The translations under genes and the position numbers were made by a program. The notes beneath the pieces are model-generated. The model was not told the DNA's origin. It searched no databases and saw only the letters and a list, made by a program, of their open reading frames with translations. Below are positions 62,158 through 64,000 of a stretch of DNA of 64,000 nt, piece after piece. Origin of the DNA: SpSt-539 sp964549445 (GTDB lineage: Bacteria; Planctomycetota; Phycisphaerae; UBA1845; UTPLA1); the NCBI GenBank assembly GCA_964549445.1, contig CAZJVS010000002.1, positions 151,156-215,155 of the forward strand, given 5' to 3'. Every line of letters starts with the position of its first letter. Position 1 is the stretch's first letter.

Positions 62158-62520
62158 CTAGTCGTCAGCCACAAGCGGCCCAAGGCCGAAAGTATCGCGG
62201 ATCGGTGTTCCGTAGAGTTTGGCCGCGGCCGCCATGTGATCAGGACTATCGATCATCATGCAACCGAGCCAGTCGTCGATTTCGTCGTTGGTGAATCGTT
62301 CCGGAAAGAGCTGCAGTGCGACAAGAAATGCGGCGTCGCCGACGCACTCCCCGATGTGACACCCGATAAGGTTTGCCGTCTCCACGCCAAACCGCGGAGC
62401 AAGGACCTCCAAGATCCGGTCCATCGTCTCAGTGGCCAGTCGAGAACTCGATACCCTCACCGCTCTCTCGCCGACAAGTTCGCGAAAGATCACCACTGCT
62501 TTTTCATTGATGTCCGGCAC
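62158..62520 (-). CDS. Hypothetical cytoplasmic protein
   Basis: 120 residues from GTG 62520, where GGAGG stands 8 nt upstream; a GTG at 62529 overlaps that site and is less likely. Mostly helical and acidic ('KAVVIFRELVGERAVRV', 'ETMDRILEVLAPRFGVETAN', 'FTNDEIDDWLGCMMIDSPDH'). No family recognised. It lies between the permease and the glycosidase on the same strand. Confidence 0.65.
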   Translation of the reverse strand: MPDINEKAVVIFRELVGERAVRVSSSRLATETMDRILEVLAPRFGVETANLIGCHIGECVGDAAFLVALQLFPERFTNDEIDDWLGCMMIDSPDHMAAAAKLYGTPIRDTFGLGPLVADD

Positions 62521-62550
62521 GCGCTTCACCTCCGCACGCTGAATGACCGA

Positions 62551-64000
62551 TCACGATGCCAAGGTAATTCCAATTTGTCGCGCCGCCGGCGCCGCCTCAT
62601 GAAGCTGCTTCGCCTCCCCGTTCCGCGGATCGATCCGCGGGTGCAGCAGCTTCGCGATCAGCCCCGTCCAGCCCGTCTGGTGCGCCGCCCCGCACCCGCG
62701 CCCGTTGTCCCCGTGGAAGTATTCGTAAAACAGCACGTGGTCGCGGAAATGCGGATCGTCCTGCAGCTTGGCATGATCCCCGAACACCGCCCGCCGCCCT
62801 TTGTCGTCGCGCAGAAAAATGCGGGCCAGCCGCCGCGTCAGTTCGTCCGCCACATCCAGAATCGTCACCATCCGCCCGCTCCCCGTCGGGCACTCCACCT
62901 TGAAGTCGTCCCCGTAGTAGTAGTGAAACTTCTGCAGCGACTCGATGATCAGGTAGTTCACCGGAAACCAGATCGGCCCCCGCCAGTTCGAGTTGCCGCC
63001 AAACAGCCCCGACTCCGACTCGCCCGGCTGATACTGCAGCACCAGCCGCTGCCCGCCCGCTTCATACACGAACGGCTCATCCCGATAGTGCTGCGACACC
63101 GATCGCACCCCGAACTCCGACAGGAACATGCTCTCGTCCAGCATCCGCTTCAGCACCAGCTTCATCCGGTGCCCGCGCATCAGCGACAGCAGCCGCGTCT
63201 CGCCCCGCCCCGGCTCCGTCCAGCGCGACACCAGCGACGCCAGGTCCGGCCGGTAGTTCAGGTACCACTCCATCCTCGCCGCAAACTCCGGCAGCTTCTT
63301 CAGCGTCTCCGGCTCGATCGTCTCCACCGCGAACAGCGGGATCAGCCCCACCATCGACCGCAGTTGCAGGGGCTTCAACGTGCCATCCGCCATTCGCAGC
63401 ACGTCGTAGTAAAATCCGTCTTCCTCGCACCAGAGCCCGTAGCCGCAGCCCGCCCCGTTCGTCATCGCCTCGGCGATGCTCAGGAAATGCTCGAAAAACT
63501 TCGTCGCGATGTCCTCGTACGCCCGGTTGTGCAGCGCCAGCTCAAGCGCAATCCGCATCAAGTTCAGGCAGTACATCGCCATCCACGCCGTGCCATCCGC
63601 CTGGTTCAGCACCACCCCCGCCGGCAGTTGGGTGTTCCGGTCGAACGGACCGATGTTGTCCATCCCCAGAAACCCGCCCTGGAAGAGGTTGAGCCCCAGC
63701 GCATCTTTGCGATTCACCCACCACGTGAAGTTCAGCAGCAGTTTGTGAAACACGCGTTCGAGAAACGCGATGTCGCCGCCGTCCCCGCGATGCTTGCGAT
63801 CGATCTGAAACACCCGCCACGCCGCCCACGCATGCACTGGCGGGTTCACATCGCCGAACGCCCACTCGTACGCCGGCAACTGCCCATTCGGGTGCATGTA
63901 CCACTCGCGGCACAGCAGAATGAGCTGCTCCTTCGCAAACTCCGGATCGACCAGCGCCAGCGGGATGCAGTGAAACGCCAGGTCCCACGCCGCGTACCAC
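62551..64000 (-). CDS. MGH1-like (GH63-type) glycoside hydrolase, 5' end outside the window
   Basis: At least 483 residues of the catalytic (alpha/alpha)6 domain. 'WYAAWDLAFHCIPLALVD' precedes the internal ATG 63897, then 'YEWAFGDVNPPVHAWAAWRV', 'QGGFLGMDNIGPFDR', 'LWCEEDGFYYDVLRM', 'GNSNWRGPIWFPVNYLIIES' and 'YFHGDNGRGCGAAHQTGWTG'. This matches the glucosidase group annotated as 'MGH1-like glycoside hydrolase', which includes glucosylglycerate/mannosylglycerate hydrolases and alpha-glucosidases. The exact substrate is unknown. Likely cytoplasmic. Confidence 0.9.
   Translation of the reverse strand, partial: WYAAWDLAFHCIPLALVDPEFAKEQLILLCREWYMHPNGQLPAYEWAFGDVNPPVHAWAAWRVFQIDRKHRGDGGDIAFLERVFHKLLLNFTWWVNRKDALGLNLFQGGFLGMDNIGPFDRNTQLPAGVVLNQADGTAWMAMYCLNLMRIALELALHNRAYEDIATKFFEHFLSIAEAMTNGAGCGYGLWCEEDGFYYDVLRMADGTLKPLQLRSMVGLIPLFAVETIEPETLKKLPEFAARMEWYLNYRPDLASLVSRWTEPGRGETRLLSLMRGHRMKLVLKRMLDESMFLSEFGVRSVSQHYRDEPFVYEAGGQRLVLQYQPGESESGLFGGNSNWRGPIWFPVNYLIIESLQKFHYYYGDDFKVECPTGSGRMVTILDVADELTRRLARIFLRDDKGRRAVFGDHAKLQDDPHFRDHVLFYEYFHGDNGRGCGAAHQTGWTGLIAKLLHPRIDPRNGEAKQLHEAAPAARQIGITLAS

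Overview
The window reads as chromosomal DNA of a GC-rich, uncultured member of the Planctomycetota, perhaps Phycisphaerae or a neighbouring class. The marks are an ECF sigma factor next to a membrane Ser/Thr kinase, several secreted proteins ending in a single dockerin-like 'GDxNGDG...IQ' motif or in PEP-CTERM anchors, long thrombospondin-type-3 (TSP3) arrays, DUF6599/DUF362/polyferredoxin genes, and an alpha2-type glycyl-tRNA synthetase. No rRNA, tRNA, CRISPR array, integrase or intact insertion sequence was seen.

Layout. 1-5.7 kb: glyS (partial), a structured leader with a 27-codon ORF, a Fur-family regulator, metK and a lectin/FG-GAP secreted protein. 5.8-11 kb: ECF sigma factor plus Ser/Thr kinase, a repeat-filled 0.8 kb gap, and two DUF4287-type genes. 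11-17.3 kb: two convergent secreted proteins, one a 1576-residue TSP3 giant. 17.6-25.5 kb: phhB, a zinc phospholipase C-like protein, purF, ribokinase, a BFD-like ferredoxin, aroA and TPR-like membrane proteins. 25.5-31.3 kb: a family 2 glycosyltransferase, a ComEA-like protein, a STAS protein, a YjbR protein, two lipoproteins and a Tat-type metallophosphoesterase lipoprotein. 31.3-41.4 kb: a di-haem beta-propeller cytochrome, then the DUF6599-DUF362-polyferredoxin operon and a membrane-fused spermidine synthase homologue. 41.4-50 kb: PEP-CTERM proteins and gene fragments, rpmA-obgE and polA. 50-64 kb: two repeat-built surface proteins that flank glnS and a reductive pyrimidine-degradation set (PreT-like oxidoreductase, dihydropyrimidinase and, further on, an NCS1 permease), a frameshifted phage-gp27-like gene, and a partial MGH1-like glycosidase.

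How it fits together. Housekeeping genes are interleaved with envelope and secreted proteins. Convergent pairs are packed very tightly, and several overlap. Promoters resembling sigma-70 sites can be read before many genes, some placed so that the transcript would be leaderless. The strongest candidates for something undescribed are the DUF6599-DUF362-polyferredoxin electron-transfer operon, the pseudoknot-like leader with a 27-codon ORF near 1.1 kb, and the capture of intergenic palindromic and octamer repeats inside the kinase catalytic domain.
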